The position numbers and the translations under genes were made by a program. The notes beneath the pieces were generated by a model that had not been told where the DNA came from, made no database searches, and worked only from the letters and a program-made list of their open reading frames with translations. From Lithodes maja (taxonomy: Eukaryota; Arthropoda; Malacostraca; Decapoda; Lithodidae): 64,000 nt of DNA. Shown piece after piece: positions 1 to 10,765 of the stretch; the first letter of the stretch is position 1; each line of letters begins with the position of its first letter. The stretch is taken from assembly GCA_037953745.1 (NCBI GenBank), contig JBAKBP010003200.1, forward strand, positions 94,264 through 158,263, given 5' to 3'.

Positions 1-1056
1 TTGCCTCGGGTTGACGACAGCGTGGACAAGATAGGGAATGCAAAGTACCTTACTAAAATTGATCTTGTAAAAGGCTACTGGCAAGTACCCCTGTCGGACC
101 GAGCTAAGCAAGTTTGTGGTTTTGTGGTAGATGGCAAGACCTACCAATGTAACGTAATGCCTTATGGGCTTAAGAACGCACCTGCCACGTTTCAGAACCT
201 GATGAACGATATTTGTGACGAAATCCCTAACTGCACGGTCTACCTTGATGATGTGATAGTGTATGATGACGATTTTGAAAATCACCTAAGGCACTTAGAG
301 ACCCTGTTTGGGAAGTTGCACAATGCTGGGCTGGTGGTGAACCTGAGGAAGTGAGAGTTTGTAAAGGCTACTGTGCAGTATCTTGGCTTTGTGGTCGGGT
401 TGGGCCGGGTGTGCCCCCTCCTGAGCAAGATACAGGCTATCAATATGTTTCCCAGGCCCACCACTAAGCGCCAGGTCATGCGGTTCATAGGTATGATAGG
501 CTATTATAGGCGCTTCATCCGGGGATACTCTACTGTCTTAGCACCGTTAACTGATCTACTGTCGAAGTCAGTGAAGTTCTGTTGGGCTGCGGAGTGTAAG
601 AGGGCTTTCGACCTAGTCAAGCACCTGCTGTGTACACATCCGATTTTGAGGGCCCCAGACTTCTCCAGGAGTTTTCAGCTGGCGACTGATGCCAGCGGTG
701 TGGGTGCCGGGGCAGTGTTACTGCAGACTGATTCCGAGGGCTTGGAGCACCCAGTGAGCTTCTTTTCTCACAAGTTTAATTCGGCACAAAGGAATTACTC
801 GACTATAGAGAAGGAGCTTCTGGCTATCGTTTTGTCGCTCAAACATTTCGAAGTTTATGTTCCAGCCTACGGCCCGGTAGTGACGATTTATACGGACCAT
901 CATCCCTTGAAATTCCTAAATCAGTTTCACAATCGGAATATGCGGTTGACCAGGTGGTCCCTAATGCTCCAAGAGTATAATCTCAACATTCAGCATATTG
1001 CCGGGAGTGAGAACGTGATAGCAGATTGTCTATCAAGGGTTGATGATCCAAGATAG
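1..1056 (+). pseudogene. Copy A pol fragment: RT (C-terminal half) and RNase H
   Basis: The fragment is cut by the window edge. It starts inside the RT at the LPRVDDSVDKIG segment and contains the catalytic YLDD box (codons 241-252), then an in-frame TGA at 352-354 where the related copies C and D have a Cys codon. After the stop the same frame continues through the RT connection region (YLGFVVGLG, RFIGMIGYYRRFIRGYSTV) and an RNase H domain (LATDASGVGAGAVL, YTDHHPLKFLNQF), ending at DCLSRVDDPR. Copy B carries the same TGA at the matching place. The copy cannot give a full polymerase without readthrough. Differences from copy B are about ten over 1.3 kb. Confidence 0.93.
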
Positions 1057-1345
1057 TCGTGCACGGTGTGTGGGTTGAGCAGGAGTAAAATTAGGCTATC
1101 ATAACGCCGTCCAAAAAGATTATAAAACAACAATATAAACGAGAAAACTTTTTTTTTTTTTTTTAGTTTTGTAAGTCTTTATTGTTGTAGCATGATGCAT
1201 GCAATATTGTGTTTTATGTATAATTCACACTTCAGTTGTTGTGCACCTTTTGCAATTAGTGGCAGCTACGGGTAGCAGGTCGGTTGGTTGCCTGTCAGAT
1301 TTTGATAATGCTTCTAAGGTCGATTATCTAAAATCTTGGGGGGGC
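1057..1345 (+). other. Copy A 3' untranslated spacer with polypurine tract
   Basis: The spacer between the pol stop and the LTR holds a long T run (about 1149-1164) and no env-like frame. The last ten bases before the LTR (1336-1345) form a G-rich polypurine tract that should prime plus-strand synthesis. The equivalent tract in copy B is at 8886-8895. Confidence 0.75.
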
Positions 1346-3138
1346 TGTGACGCACCCAGTGCGTGGCAACGCAACCTGATTGTACTCCTTGGTACTCCAC
1401 TGTACCGCCCGTGATCTGGCTACCGTCAGCAGCTATGTATATTGAGTGTGACAACTTATAACTATGTTCTTTGTATCTCTGCAAAGGTCTCGTCATGTGC
1501 TAATCAGTGGTGGGTTTTGTTTTAAGCCATGTCGAGACCTTCCATTTAATATGTAGTATCAATAGAGAAGTTGATAGATAAGACAATGGGAGTTCAGAGA
1601 GAGAGAGTGAGTTGGGCTTCAGAGCAGGAGGGTAGCATGGCCGGGTGGGTTGCCAGATGTATGGACTGGTTGGCAGCCTTGCGCTTATAGCTAGGCGCGA
1701 TAGGGTTGGTAGTCCATTGCTGCCTGCCTACGCTGCCTGGGCTGCCCATGTTGTCGTACAGCACATTGCCTGGAGGCTCGCTGCGTGTTCCATGATCAGG
1801 TTGCCTAGAACCTTTGAGATTCTAACATCCCTTGCCCTCTCTCCCAACTTCTGACGGTTGCACTCTTTCTCTCTGACGACATTACTCTCATTTCATTCTT
1901 CTCTCTATTTAAATGCATAACCTTCCCTTGAGGTCCTAAAGGAGTTTCAGCACTCACCTCTCGTATTACTCTTAGGACAAGCATATATTTACATGTATTA
2001 GATTTAAGGGGTTAATGTGAACAGCGATCTTCTTGATGAGGATAGTTGGTGAACGTTCTACATGTTCACGAGTTATATGCCCCGCTCATTATCCCATTTG
2101 TGACTAGACTGGTGCCATGTGTAAGAGCCCCACCATGCCCAGGAGTTGCCTGTAGAGGGACGAGGACTTAGCCTTGATTTGCATACCGAGCCAGGAGCGA
2201 GTGTAGCACCCGAGACTACAGCTCGCTCGTAGTGCCGGTATAGTAGAGTAACGTAATTTATCTGTCCTTGTGTTCTCTGCAGTCTTTTCCTGGGTTCTCG
2301 CTTTCGGTGCTGGGACTCGTTGTTCCTGTGACTTGGCCTGCTAGCTAGAACACATGGGGATGATGAGTGGGATATATCTTTATTTTACTATGCATTGCAG
2401 CTCTCTTTAAGTATATGTATGTAACACTTTACAATACACATTATTCACACACTAGACAACACTATTAATACTTTCATGTATCAATTAACTGCACTGTCGT
2501 TTTGCTGCTGTGTCCGGAGTTCTGTTGCGTAGGGCGCATACGGACTCGGAGGGGAGACAGAGTGAGAGAAGCGAAGTAGCCTATGCGGTAGTAGGCTACC
2601 GGCGCAGTACTGTTGCCTGCAACCTTTTAGTTATTCCAAGTATAGATTCATTATTATAATAAGTGACTACTATTTATGTTCCTCCCATGTGTATTATTAG
2701 GTATCTGCTGGATCATGAACATCTTGTATGCTACATGCTAGTGCATGTTAGTAGGGGACAGTTATTCTAGTGCACGCGCTTTCAAGTAGGCGTGTACATT
2801 TGTCATTTAGCATTTCACTGTCATACCTTTAGCCTGCTTCTATTCTACATTATTAGAGGCTTAATATTAACGTAGTTTCTTGAGTATTGCATTTCTTTAG
2901 TAATAACGTAACCTATAAATGTCTGAGGGAGTTTAGCCTCATAGCCTACCCCTGTTGTACACTTTCGCCGAGTTAAGGTACCTCGTTACCGTAGACGATA
3001 ACTCTGTAGGGCGTTGGTGCTTTTGTTGTCTGGAGCATATAGTATTTGGGACTGGAATCGAGCGTGTCGTTGTCACTTAAGCCATTTCTGTCCTACGATC
3101 AAGAATCCCGAATATGTATTGCCGATCCAGCCGTAACA
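1346..3138 (+). repeat. Shared LTR between gypsy copies A and B (1793 bp)
   Basis: The LTR begins TGTGACGCACCC directly after the polypurine tract and ends CCGTAACA before the primer-binding site, so it has TG...CA termini. It matches 8896-10688 over the full 1793 bp with about seven substitutions seen by eye (for example near 1505, 1636, 2131, 2619, 2779 and 2908), roughly 0.4 percent. The short frames inside it are not convincing genes. The 3' part (about 2960-3010) shares a short block with the LTRs of the other two gypsy families. The length is several times that of a typical gypsy LTR. Confidence 0.95.
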
Positions 3139-3141
3139 AAA

Positions 3142-3159
3142 TGGCGACCTTGCACAAGA
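3142..3159 (+). promoter_or_regulatory. Primer-binding site of copy B
   Basis: TGGCGACC begins three bases after the 5' LTR. The same eight bases follow the 5' LTRs of copies C (15097) and D (50911). It would pair with a tRNA 3' end reading GGTCGCCA. From memory, the insect elements mdg1 and 412 use a tRNA-Arg with a similar site; the tRNA identity here is an inference. Confidence 0.7.
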
Positions 3160-3406
3160 TTCAGTAGTATCCTATCACATGTTTTTTGGAGAACTATTCT
3201 ATGCTACCTAGTAGAGCTGGCTAGAATTTTCTTGCATATTGGAGGAATTTTTATTGTGTCATTATTGTATTGGTGGACTTGCAGATTGTTTCGTTAGGTG
3301 TCTAGAGTAGAGTCATTCAAGCATCTTTAACATTTTGTGAGTCGATACTGCAATTAGTAATAAGCACTTTTTTTTTTTTATGAACAGCAATTATATAACC
3401 AGCACT

Positions 3407-5194
3407 ATGTCTAATGACTCATCATTTACGGGGGAGGATAACACGGTACAGCCTAGTGACCAGCAAGTACAGCAGATATTTAGGGAGGGGAGTGTTATAA
3501 GTGGAGAGAGGGATGCCCGGGCATTTTTGCAGACCCCTTTGACCGAACAGCGCCTGCAGGCTATTGATTGTTACGGTCTTCGCTGTTTAGCCACGGTTTT
3601 GGGGCGGGACTGTCCTGACAGTTGGCCCAAGAAGAATTTGGTGGCATGTTTGTTGGGTGATGGCGATGGGGCGGTGGGTGGAGTGGGGTCTTGGGGGGTT
3701 CCCTCCAAGCCTCCATTCCACTCTACCCCTGAGCTGGGCCCTCAGCCAGCGAGTCTTAGCACGATGCAGCAGGAGGGTTCTCAATGGCAAGCTGGCTTAC
3801 CCGTAAACACGTCTCGGTGTGGATCCCCCATTTTGTGCTCTCCCCCCCCAGGCCTGTCTCCTGAGATGTTATTTCAGCTAGAACTAGCTAAGCTTAAGTT
3901 GCGAGAGAGTCAACAGGCTAGTATAGAACGGATTAAGCTGCAGGAGACTCAGATACAACAGGCTAGTATAGAACGGATTAAGCTGCAGGAGACTCAGATA
4001 CAACAGGCTAGTATAGAACGGATTAAGCTGCAGGTGACTCAGATACAACAGGCTAGTATAGAACGCATAGAGGTTGCTAGAATCCAAGCCAATCAGGATG
4101 CAACCAGGTACCAGGCTGAAATGGATGTCGAGAAGTCTAGAGTAGAGACCACGGGGCGTCATCTCGGTGGTGGGCACCGGGTTACAGACTCACTTTCGCA
4201 TTTAATTAAGTTAGTACCCGCATTTGATGAGACAGCAGTGACTGAGTTTTTTGCTCGTTTCGAAAAGAAGTGTCGTGAGTATGACTGGCCGGAGGTTAAA
4301 TGGGCAGCATTAGTTTCATCACGTCTAGTGGGTAAGGGGTTGAAAGCCTACGATGCACTGTCACTGGACGAGAGTGTCGTGTATGGACTGGTGAAGGAGG
4401 CTGTGCTCCGGGCCTACGAACTGCAACCCGAAACTTATAGATTGAAGTTCCGTGGCGTGAATAAGAAGAGCGACGTCAGTTTTATGGAGCACGCACGGGA
4501 CTTAACAGATGCATGTAATAACTGGTTTCGGTCCGAGCACACAGAGTCGGCTGAGGAAATTAAGCAACTTTTCTATCTGGAACAGTTTTACAAATGTACT
4601 GGAACCGATCTAACGCTGAACATTAAGGAAAAATGTCCCAAGACAGTAGAGGAGGCTGCCAAGATGGCAGACCTCAGATTATCATTAATTCGTGGTTGCG
4701 GTGCCGCTCAGAGGGCTGAGTCAGGGCAGAAGTGGCGCTATGCCACACCCACCAGAGTTTTCGATAATAACAAATCCTATGACACACATAACCACACTAA
4801 AAGCATTGCATCTAATAACACCTACAAACACAAGCCTCTCCCGTTTACTAAAGGTCAGGCCCCTTCTTCGCCCGCACAAGGGAAGAAGCCCATTGGGGAT
4901 GTGAAATGTTACAAATGTCAGAAGCTAGGCCATTATTCACGTGAGTGCCCTAGTAACACTCCCGCTAAGCCGGTGTCATTGGTTCACAGTATCGGTGTGT
5001 CTCTGAAGGCTGCAGCAACTGCCCGGGGTAGGTTGTCAGCAGCTGAGGCACACGCGGTAAAGAAGCGTACGGAAGGCTCGACACCTGTCCGGGACACTTT
5101 CTGTAGCCATCGGGGACACGGGTTTGTGAGCTGGGGGAGTGAACTACGGAGGGTTGACTTGCTGAGGGATACGGGGCTTCGCAAACTTTGTTGA
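3407..5194 (+). CDS. Copy B Gag polyprotein, running into a frameshift in the protease active site
   Basis: The ATG at 3407 (MSNDSSFTGED) is preferred over 3380 because copies C and D begin with the same MSxT-like start. Residues about 32-85 hold a YGLRCLATVLG...KKNLVACLLG segment resembling a SAP-type helix-turn-helix. Residues about 153-245 are a coiled coil built from a 15-residue tandem repeat. Residues about 258-431 are the capsid, ending in an EQFYKCTGTDL...KTVEEAAKMADLRL segment resembling a SCAN domain. A CCHC zinc knuckle (CYKCQKLGHYSREC) is at 4907-4948. The frame breaks just after the aspartic protease DTG (about 5170-5180): a G run is one base shorter than in relatives, and the reading stops at 5194. 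Copies C and D have no shift here, so this is probably a mutation rather than programmed frameshifting. Confidence 0.88.
   Translation: MSNDSSFTGEDNTVQPSDQQVQQIFREGSVISGERDARAFLQTPLTEQRLQAIDCYGLRCLATVLGRDCPDSWPKKNLVACLLGDGDGAVGGVGSWGVPSKPPFHSTPELGPQPASLSTMQQEGSQWQAGLPVNTSRCGSPILCSPPPGLSPEMLFQLELAKLKLRESQQASIERIKLQETQIQQASIERIKLQETQIQQASIERIKLQVTQIQQASIERIEVARIQANQDATRYQAEMDVEKSRVETTGRHLGGGHRVTDSLSHLIKLVPAFDETAVTEFFARFEKKCREYDWPEVKWAALVSSRLVGKGLKAYDALSLDESVVYGLVKEAVLRAYELQPETYRLKFRGVNKKSDVSFMEHARDLTDACNNWFRSEHTESAEEIKQLFYLEQFYKCTGTDLTLNIKEKCPKTVEEAAKMADLRLSLIRGCGAAQRAESGQKWRYATPTRVFDNNKSYDTHNHTKSIASNNTYKHKPLPFTKGQAPSSPAQGKKPIGDVKCYKCQKLGHYSRECPSNTPAKPVSLVHSIGVSLKAAATARGRLSAAEAHAVKKRTEGSTPVRDTFCSHRGHGFVSWGSELRRVDLLRDTGLRKLC
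3911..4072 (+). repeat. 45-bp tandem repeat in gag (15-aa coiled-coil unit)
   Basis: Three full and one partial copy of a 45-bp unit start at 3911, 3956, 4001 and 4046. They encode QQASIERIKLQETQI-type repeats rich in Gln, Glu, Lys and Ile, as expected for a coiled coil. The copies are almost identical, which suggests recent replication slippage. Confidence 0.95.
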
Positions 5195-8100
5195 GGAACT
5201 TCACAGGGAAACCGATAAATGCGGCCAGAGTTGTTGTGGTGCAGGGTATAAATGCTACGAGGTCATACCCACTTGTGAGGTTGGAGTTGAGAGTGGGAGA
5301 GGTGTGCAGGGAGCTGGATGTAGGGATCGTTGAGTGTTTGCCAGTTGAGGGCGTCGACCTTCTTCTCGGCAACGACTTTGCGGTGCCCACTTCCGGGACT
5401 CCACCCTTAGTCGTTGCCGAGAGGGCGACCGACGTGGATGGTGAGAATCGGGAATGGGTTGGGAGGTGCCAACAGGATGAGATGGCCTGTGTGGTAACCC
5501 GATCTCGCTCTGCGGCTCCTGAACAGCCTAGCACTCAACCTCGGGGACAGTGGAGGAAGGATCAGGAGAAGGTTGCTAAGGGCAGGAAAAGGGACATTGA
5601 TTCTGCTGCACTTCTCGGTGATTCGGTACTTGGACCTATAATAAACACGGGAGTTGACTCTGGCCCAGATATGGTGTGTAACAAGGCAGAGTTGGGTAAG
5701 ACTTCGCGTGAGGCAAGAGCTGTAGCAAGAGCCACTAAGGCAGTAGAGCCTACTAGCCGGGGTAATGTCTTATTACAAAACCATCTTGATGCATTGACGC
5801 CCGGGGACATTAGTGAGCAGCAGCTGCAAGACGCTAGCCTAGCTCGTTATAGCAATGGTGCCATAGAGTTGGAGGAAGATGGGGATGCGAAGCCGGGAGA
5901 TTTCTTTAGGCTCAACAGGATATTGTACCGCAGATTTCTAGACCCCAAATCGAAGTGGGAGGGCGGTGCGAGGGTAGTAGACCAGGTGGTTGTTCCAAAT
6001 AAGTATAGAGAGTCCTTATTGTGTCTGGCGCATGATGTGCCGGTGGCGGGTCATTTGGGGGTAACAAAAACATTGGCGGCATTGGGCAGGTTTTTCTGGT
6101 GGCCTGGGGTCAAGGCTGATGTATGTGCATGGGTGGCTGGGTGTGCGACCTGCCAGACAACGGGGAAGCCTAACCAGACAATCCCGAAGGCACCTTTGTT
6201 TCCCATACCTGTCACCGGGCCTCCGTTCAGCAAAGTTGTAGTAGATTTGGTTGGCCCTTTCCCGCCTACTAGTAGTGGCAATAAATTCCTGTTGACAATC
6301 ATGGATGTGGCTACGAGATACCCGGACGCATACCCCATGAGAAACGGCTCGGCAAAGGCAGTTGTTAGAAACTTATTATTGTTCTGTTCCCGTTATGGAT
6401 TTCCACGTGAGGTGCAGTCGGACCAGGGGAGCAATTTTACATCCAAATTGTTCAAGCAAACCCTTCAGTTGCACGGTATATGTTCTGTAGTGTCGTCAGC
6501 CTACCATCCCGAGAGTCAGGGAGTCTTGGAGCGGTGGCACTCGACCCTGAAGAGTATGCTACGCTGTTGCTGTGCAGAACATGACACTGATTGGGATTTG
6601 GGTCTGCCGTATGTTCTGTTCGCTGCACGTGAAGTCCCAGGAGAGAGCCTGGGGTTCAGTCCAACTCAACTAGTCTTTGGCCATAATGTGAGAGGACCTT
6701 TAAGTATGGTGAAAGAGATCTGGGAGGGCGAAGAGAAGCCGGGGTCTGTACTTAAATATGTCCTTGAGAGCCGGGAGAGACTTATAGGTTGCATGGCAGC
6801 GGCAGGTAATAACTTGGTTAATGCACAGGCGGTCATGAAGCACCAGTATGACGCCAAGGTGAAGCTTCGGGAGTTTTCGGTGGGTCAGGAGGTAATGTTG
6901 CTTTTACCTTTGCCTGGACACCCCCTTTCTGCCAAGTTTATTGGGCCGTATGTGGTGGCTAAGAAACTGTCCGACCTTGATTATCTCGTTGCAACACCTG
7001 ACCGTAGGAAAAAACATCAGTTATGTCATGTTAACCTCATGAAAGAGTATGTGAGATGCCCCTCAGAGCCTCTCACTGTCCCTGTGCTGGCCTGCAGCGG
7101 CCAGGGTGGAGAAGGAGGTGGGGACAGTCATGCTGCTGAGGAGGATAGCTGGGACTGTGTCATTTCCGCGGAACAGTGGGCGGGGAATACTGAACAAGAG
7201 GCTAGGCAAGCTGTAAGTCACCTGCCTGAGCACCAGGGTGCTGCTGTCCTAGGCCTGTTCAGGTCATACCCCTCTGTTTTCGCCGAACACCCAGGTCTCA
7301 CTACTCAGGTAACGCACGACGTGGGCGTCGGTGATAATGTGCCCTTCAAGTCAGTGCCCTACCGTGTGCCCCCGGTAAAGTTGCCAGCTTTACGGGAGGA
7401 GTTAAAGTACATGGTTGAGAGAGGGATGATCACTGAAGGTTATGTGAAGTGGACATCACCCGTCACGTTGCAGCCAAAATCTGACGGCAAGGTGCGGTTC
7501 TGCATAGATTTTCGTAGGCTAAATGGCTTGACCACTACCAACCCTTACCCTTTGCCTCGGGTTGACGACAGCGTGGACAAGATAGGGAATGCAAAGTACC
7601 TTACTAAAATTGATCTTGTAAAAGGCTACTGGCAAGTACCCCTGTCGGACCGAGCTAAGCAAGTTTGTGGTTTTGTGGTAGATGGCAAGACCTACCAATG
7701 TAACGTAATGCCTTATGGGCTTAAGAACGCACCTGCCACGTTTCAGAACCTGATGAACGATATTTGTGACGAAATCCCTAACTGCACGGTCTACCTTGAT
7801 GACGTGATAGTGTATGATGACGATTTTGAAAATCACCTAAGGCACTTAGAGACCCTGTTTGGGAAGTTGCACGATGCTGGGCTGGTGGTGAACCTGAGGA
7901 AGTGAGAGTTTGTAAAGGCTACTGTGCAGTATCTTGGCTTTGTGGTCGGGTTGGGCCGGGTGTACCCCCTCCTGAGCAAGATACAGGCTATCAATATGTT
8001 TCCCAGGCCCACCACTAAGCGCCAGGTCATGCGGTTCCTTGGTATGATAGGCTATTATAGGCGCTTCATCCGGGGATACTCTACTGTCTTAGCACCGTTA

Positions 8101-8607
8101 ACTGATCTACTGTCGAAGTCAGTGAAGTTCTGTTGGGCTGCGGAGTGTCAGAGGGCTTTCGACCTAGTCAAGCACCTGCTGTGTACACATCCGATTTTGA
8201 GGGCCCCAGACTTCTCCAGGAGTTTTCAGCTGGCGACTGATGCCAGCGGTGTGGGTGCCGGGGCAGTGTTACTGCAGACTGATTCCGAGGACTTGGAGCA
8301 CCCAGTGAGCTTCTTTTCTCACAAGTTTAATTCGGCACAAAGGAATTACTCGACTATAGAGAAGGAGCTTCTGGCTATCGTTTTGTCGCTCAAACATTTC
8401 GAAGTTTATGTTCCAGCCTACGGCCCGGTAGTGACGATTTATACGGACCATCATCCCTTGAAATTCCTAAATCAGTTTCACAATCAGAATATGCGGTTGA
8501 CCAGGTGGTCCCTAATGCTCCAAGAGTATAATCTCAACATTCAGCATATTGCCGGGAGTGAGAACGTGATAGCAGATTGTCTATCAAGGGTTGATGATCC
8601 AAGATAG
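5188..8607 (+). pseudogene. Copy B Pol: protease remainder, integrase, RT, RNase H, with an internal TGA
   Basis: From the frameshift the pol frame starts inside the protease (second motif VDLLLGNDF near 5360) and passes through a linker into integrase. The HHCC zinc-binding region is AHDVPVAGHLG ... CATCQ (about 6030-6165). The DDE triad falls at D 6244 (VVVDLVGP), D 6421 (QSDQGSNF) and E 6529 (GVLERWH). A second linker follows, then RT (VRFCIDFRRLNGL, KGYWQVPLSD, YLDD codons at 7792-7803). An in-frame TGA at 7903-7905 is followed by the same frame to 8607 with the RT connection and RNase H (LATDASGVGAG, YTDHHPL). Integrase before RT is the reverse of the normal Ty3/gypsy order and is known from the Gmr1 clade. 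No chromodomain or env was seen. The copy is defective unless both the frameshift and the stop are bypassed. Confidence 0.92.
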
Positions 8608-8895
8608 TCGTGCACGGTGTGTGGGTTGAGCAGGAGTAAAATTAGGCTATCATAACGCCGTCCAAAAAGATTATAAAACAATAAAATAAACGAGAAACTC
8701 TTTCTTTTTTTTTTAGTTTTGTAAGTCTTTATTGTTGTAGCATGATGCATGCGATATTGTGTTTTATGTATAATTCACACTTCAGTTGTTGTGCACCTTT
8801 TGCAATTAGTGGCAGCTAAGGGTAGCAGGTCGGTTGGTTGCCTGTCAGATTTTGATAATGCTTCTAAGGTCGATTATCTAAAATCTTGGGGGGGC

Positions 8896-10684
8896 TGTGA
8901 CGCACCCAGTGCGTGGCAACGCAACCTGATTGTACTCCTTGGTACTCCACTGTACCGCCCGTGATCTGGCTACCGTCAGCAGCTATGTATATTGAGTGTG
9001 ACAACTTATAACTATGTTCTTTGTATCTCTGCAAAGGTCTCGTCATGTGCTAACCAGTGGTGGGTTTTGTTTTAAGCCATGTCGAGACCTTCCATTTAAT
9101 ATGTAGTATCAATAGAGAAGTTGATAGATAAGACAATGGGAGTTCAGAGAGAGAGAGTGAGTTGGGCTTCAGAGCAGGAGGGTAGAATGGCCGGGTGGGT
9201 TGCCAGACGTATGGACTGGTTGGCAGCCTTGCGCTTATAGCTAGGCGCGATAGGGTTGGTAGTCCATTGCTGCCTGCCTACGCTGCCTGGGCTGCCCATG
9301 TTGTCGTACAGCACATTGCCTGGAGGCTCGCTGCGTGTTCCATGATCAGGTTGCCTAGAACCTTTGAGATTCTAACATCCCTTGCCCTCTCTCCCAACTT
9401 CTGACGGTTGCACTCTTTCTCTCTGACGACATTACTCTCATTTCATTCTTCTCTCTATTTAAATGCATAACCTTCCCTTGAGGTCCTAAAGGAGTTTCAG
9501 CACTCACCTCTCGTATTACTCTTAGGACAAGCATATATTTACATGTATTAGATTTAAGGGGTTAATGTGAACAGCGATCTTCTTGATGAGGATAGTTGGT
9601 GAACGTTCTACATGTTCACGAGTTATATGCCCCGCTCATTATCCCATTTGTGACTAGACTGGTGCCATGTGTAAGAGCCCGACCATGCCCAGGAGTTGCC
9701 TGTAGAGGGACGAGGACTTAGCCTTGATTTGCATACCGAGCCAGGAGCGAGTGTAGCACCCGAGACTACAGCTCGCTCGTAGTGCCGGTATAGTAGAGTA
9801 ACGTAATTTATCTGTCCTTGTGTTCTCTGCAGTCTTTTCCTGGGTTCTCGCTTTCGGTGCTGGGACTCGTTGTTCCTGTGACTTGGCCTGCTAGCTAGAA
9901 CACATGGGGATGATGAGTGGGATATATCTTTATTTTACTATGCATTGCAGCTCTCTTTAAGTATATGTATGTAACACTTTACAATACACATTATTCACAC
10001 ACTAGACAACACTATTAATACTTTCATGTATCAATTAACTGCACTGTCGTTTTGCTGCTGTGTCCGGAGTTCTGTTGCGTAGGGCGCATACGGACTCGGA
10101 GGGGAGACAGAGTGAGAGAAGCGAAGTAGCCTATGCGGTAGTAGGCTACCGGCGCAGTACTGTTGCCTGCAATCTTTTAGTTATTCCAAGTATAGATTCA
10201 TTATTATAATAAGTGACTACTATTTATGTTCCTCCCATGTGTATTATTAGGTATCTGCTGGATCATGAACATCTTGTATGCTACATGCTAGTGCATGTTA
10301 GTAGGGGACAGTTATTCTAGTGCACGCGTTTTCAAGTAGGCGTGTACATTTGTCATTTAGCATTTCACTGTCATACCTTTAGCCTGCTTCTATTCTACAT
10401 TATTAGAGGCTTAATATTAACGTAGTTTCTTGAGTATTGCATTTCTTTAGTAATAACATAACCTATAAATGTCTGAGGGAGTTTAGCCTCATAGCCTACC
10501 CCTGTTGTACACTTTCGCCGAGTTAAGGTACCTCGTTACCGTAGACGATAACTCTGTAGGGCGTTGGTGCTTTTGTTGTCTGGAGCATATAGTATTTGGG
10601 ACTGGAATCGAGCGTGTCGTTGTCACTTAAGCCATTTCTGTCCTACGATCAAGAATCCCGAATATGTATTGCCGATCCAGCCGT

Positions 10685-10688
<4 letters not shown>
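8896..10688 (+). repeat. 3' LTR of gypsy copy B (1793 bp)
   Basis: It starts TGTGACGCACCC after the G-rich tract at 8886-8895 and ends CCGTAACA. It is the same length as the LTR at 1346-3138 with about seven substitutions. Sequence immediately to the right is an (AT)n tract, so the element appears to have inserted into, or to abut, a microsatellite. Confidence 0.95.
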
Positions 10689-10715
<27 letters not shown>

Positions 10716-10765
10716 CCGGGTATATATATATAGATATAGATAGATATTTATATATATATATATTG
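10688..10765. repeat. AT-rich microsatellite at the right edge of copy B
   Basis: This is an (AT)n run interrupted by CCGGG and by TAGATAGATA-type variants. It begins at the last base of the LTR. Confidence 0.95.

Larger units (their letters stand above)
1..10688 (+). mobile_element. Tandem Gmr1-like Ty3/gypsy elements, copies A (partial) and B (family 1)
   Basis: Bases 1-1345 match 7552-8895 almost base for base, and the LTRs at 1346-3138 and 8896-10688 have the same 1793-bp length. The order is therefore A-internal (3' end only), LTR, complete B-internal, LTR. The middle LTR serves as both the 3' LTR of A and the 5' LTR of B. This is the usual product of unequal recombination between LTRs, or of tandem insertion. 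The left end of A lies outside the window, so no target-site duplication can be read; the right LTR ends directly against an (AT)n tract. Domain order in B is Gag, protease, integrase, RT, RNase H, with no envelope gene in the roughly 290 bp between pol and the LTR. Confidence 0.95.

Noticed and set aside
1645..1854. Short frames inside the gypsy LTRs (also 9195-9404, 14586-14777, 22074-22265)
   Set aside because: They recur only because the LTRs are duplicated, and they show no known domain.
3380..3406. Upstream ATG of copy B Gag
   Set aside because: The conserved start of copies C and D matches the ATG at 3407; the extra nine residues have no counterpart in D.
8608..8895. Envelope gene downstream of gypsy pol
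   Set aside because: Only about 290 bp remain before the LTR in copies A and B, and the spacers of C and D hold no long frame, signal peptide or transmembrane segment.
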